Made by a program: the position numbers and the translations under genes. This document shows, piece by piece, positions 37,656-38,176 of a stretch of DNA of 38,176 nt; position 1 is the stretch's first letter; each line of letters starts with the position of its first letter. Below the pieces are notes generated by a model, which saw nothing but the letters and a program-made list of their open reading frames with translations, had not been told where the DNA came from and ran no database searches. The stretch comes from a virus: positions 1 to 38,176 of IMG/VR virus record IMGVR_UViG_3300025736_000076, one strand, 5' to 3'.

Positions 37656-37783
37656 CTATCAAAACCTATCAATAGTAAATTGACCTGTACCCTTGAATGT
37701 GATTCAGTTCACAGAAACTCGGATTAGTTCAGCAGGTTAGATGGAAATAAAAGGGTAGGAATACCATCAGATCAAGAGGAGAA
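37656..37783 (+). ncRNA. Candidate folded leader before the 37784 gene
   Basis: The 128-base gap contains two crossing helices by eye: 37680-37688 with 37732-37740 (9 pairs, several G-U) and 37688/37689-37694 (ACCCTT) with AAGGGT 37751-37756. Within the loop are TGTGA/TCACA and AACT/AGTT hairpins. There is no strong promoter and no covering gene. Weaker than the two endonuclease leaders. Confidence 0.35.
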
Positions 37784-37978
37784 ATGATGCACGCATACAA
37801 GGACAAGATAGACCGAATGACACCTGAACAATTAGCGGAGTTTATCCTGAAAGAGCGTATCTGCAAGAATTGTAAACATTATTATGGGTTTATGGATGAC
37901 TTAGAATGTAAGAATCCAAATATTATTGTATTGGATCCACACAGCAGATTCGGCTGTAACCAATGGGAGAAGAAATGA
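37784..37978 (+). CDS. Cys-rich small protein
   Basis: 64 residues: MTPEQLAEFILKERICKNCKHYYGFMDDLECKNPN...FGCNQWEKK, a helix followed by CKNC...C...C, a treble-clef-like zinc site. SD GAGGAG. ATGA overlap with the next gene. The same kind of small zinc protein recurs through this phage. Confidence 0.65.
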   Translation: MMHAYKDKIDRMTPEQLAEFILKERICKNCKHYYGFMDDLECKNPNIIVLDPHSRFGCNQWEKK

Positions 37979-38145
37979 TTGATCCAACTAATAAAGAATG
38001 GCGATACATTATCACCCCCGATGGCAGGGCGGAGGTGGACTTCTTCACAGAAGATGGTCATGTGTGGGTATGGTTAGGTGAATTCGATAAGCGGAACAGA
38101 AGGGAACACCGCTGTTATGATTGTAAAGATTGCGAGGAAGAGTGA
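37975..38145 (+). CDS. Small protein with CYDCKDC tail
   Basis: 56 residues from ATG 37975: MIDPTNKEWRYIITPDGRAE VDFFTEDGHVWVWLGEFDK..., ending HRCYDCKDCEEE. It is the intact parent of the chimeric gene at 93. Its end plus the next gene's start match positions 110-252, which gives the circular closure. Unknown function. Confidence 0.65.
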   Translation: MIDPTNKEWRYIITPDGRAEVDFFTEDGHVWVWLGEFDKRNRREHRCYDCKDCEEE

Positions 38146-38176
38146 TGAATGACCGGAATAAATATCCGAAAATCAA
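38145..38176 (+). CDS. Start of the DUF551-like gene (cut by the window end)
   Basis: First codons MNDRNKYPKI of the protein complete at 221-412, with one base change (T230 versus C38154) that makes Trp4 into Arg. Confidence 0.85.
   Translation, partial: MNDRNKYPKI

Noticed and set aside
37720-37783. tRNA gene
   Set aside because: A D-arm-like string is present but the D stem does not pair well and no anticodon, T arm or acceptor stem can be built.
1-38176. Temperate lifestyle with integrase and attP
   Set aside because: No recombinase, excisionase or lysogeny repressor gene found on either strand; absence is judged by eye and could miss divergent forms.

Overview
The window is almost a complete genome of a tailed double-stranded DNA phage with an HK97-type capsid and probable siphovirus morphology. 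All recognisable genes are on the + strand, densely packed with ATGA and TAATG stop/start overlaps and strong AGGAGG-type ribosome sites. The DNA looks moderately AT-rich. Positions 110-252 match 38034-38176 with one mismatch (T230 versus C38154), so the genome closes to a circle or permuted concatemer of about 37.92 kb. I see no integrase, excisionase, CI-like repressor, reverse transcriptase, CRISPR array or convincing tRNA, so a virulent phage is most likely. The host cannot be named. A GH25 lysozyme with XhlA-like and two-TM holin candidates fits a bacterium lysed through a peptidoglycan wall.

Layout. (1) 1-110 repeats 13133-13242 and is spliced to the true genome end. (2) 221-7375 is the early replication region: small DUF551-like genes, an HNH endonuclease, a lambda-O-like initiator with internal iterons, a DnaB-type helicase, a GIY-YIG endonuclease, a protein with a 16-unit 12-bp tandem repeat, SSB, a second HNH protein, zinc-ribbon proteins and a VRR-NUC/PD-(D/E)XK-like nuclease. 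(3) 7390-13652 is packaging and portal: small and large terminase, portal, Mu-F-like minor head protein and a gp10-like neck protein, with small genes between. (4) 13640-17829 starts with a promoter, a leader hairpin and an intrinsic terminator. An accessory block follows with signs of decay (internal amber, frameshift, internally deleted paralogue) and a LamG plus 22-residue-repeat protein. (5) 17838-24660 holds prohead protease, major capsid protein, a possible decoration protein, a beta-helix protein, head-tail connectors and tail tube. (6) 24675-32617 holds the tail assembly chaperones (G and frameshifted GT), a short tape measure, baseplate and fibre proteins, a small putative zincin, an endonuclease VII homologue and the GH25 endolysin. 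(7) 32640-35393 holds holin candidates, an HTH-metallophosphoesterase and small zinc proteins. (8) 35394-35812 is a gene-poor region of hairpins, promoters and a pseudoknot candidate. (9) 35813-38145 is an early operon with zinc ribbons, a ribbon-helix-helix regulator and a possible single-strand annealing protein, which runs on through the circle junction.

The most unusual signal is a pair of structured leaders, at 793-896 and 3384-3472. Each starts where transcription should begin from a TG-G-TATNNT promoter. Each folds as a long H-type pseudoknot with a UUUUUAU loop and an A-rich loop, and each lies directly before an unrelated homing-endonuclease gene (HNH and GIY-YIG). A third, differently built pseudoknot candidate lies at 35443-35532. 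Also notable are the 12-bp repeat with only two variable positions, the 16-bp direct repeats around its gene, and a junction at the window start that would close a 13.1-kb subgenomic circle. All structures and pairings were found by eye and have not been computed.
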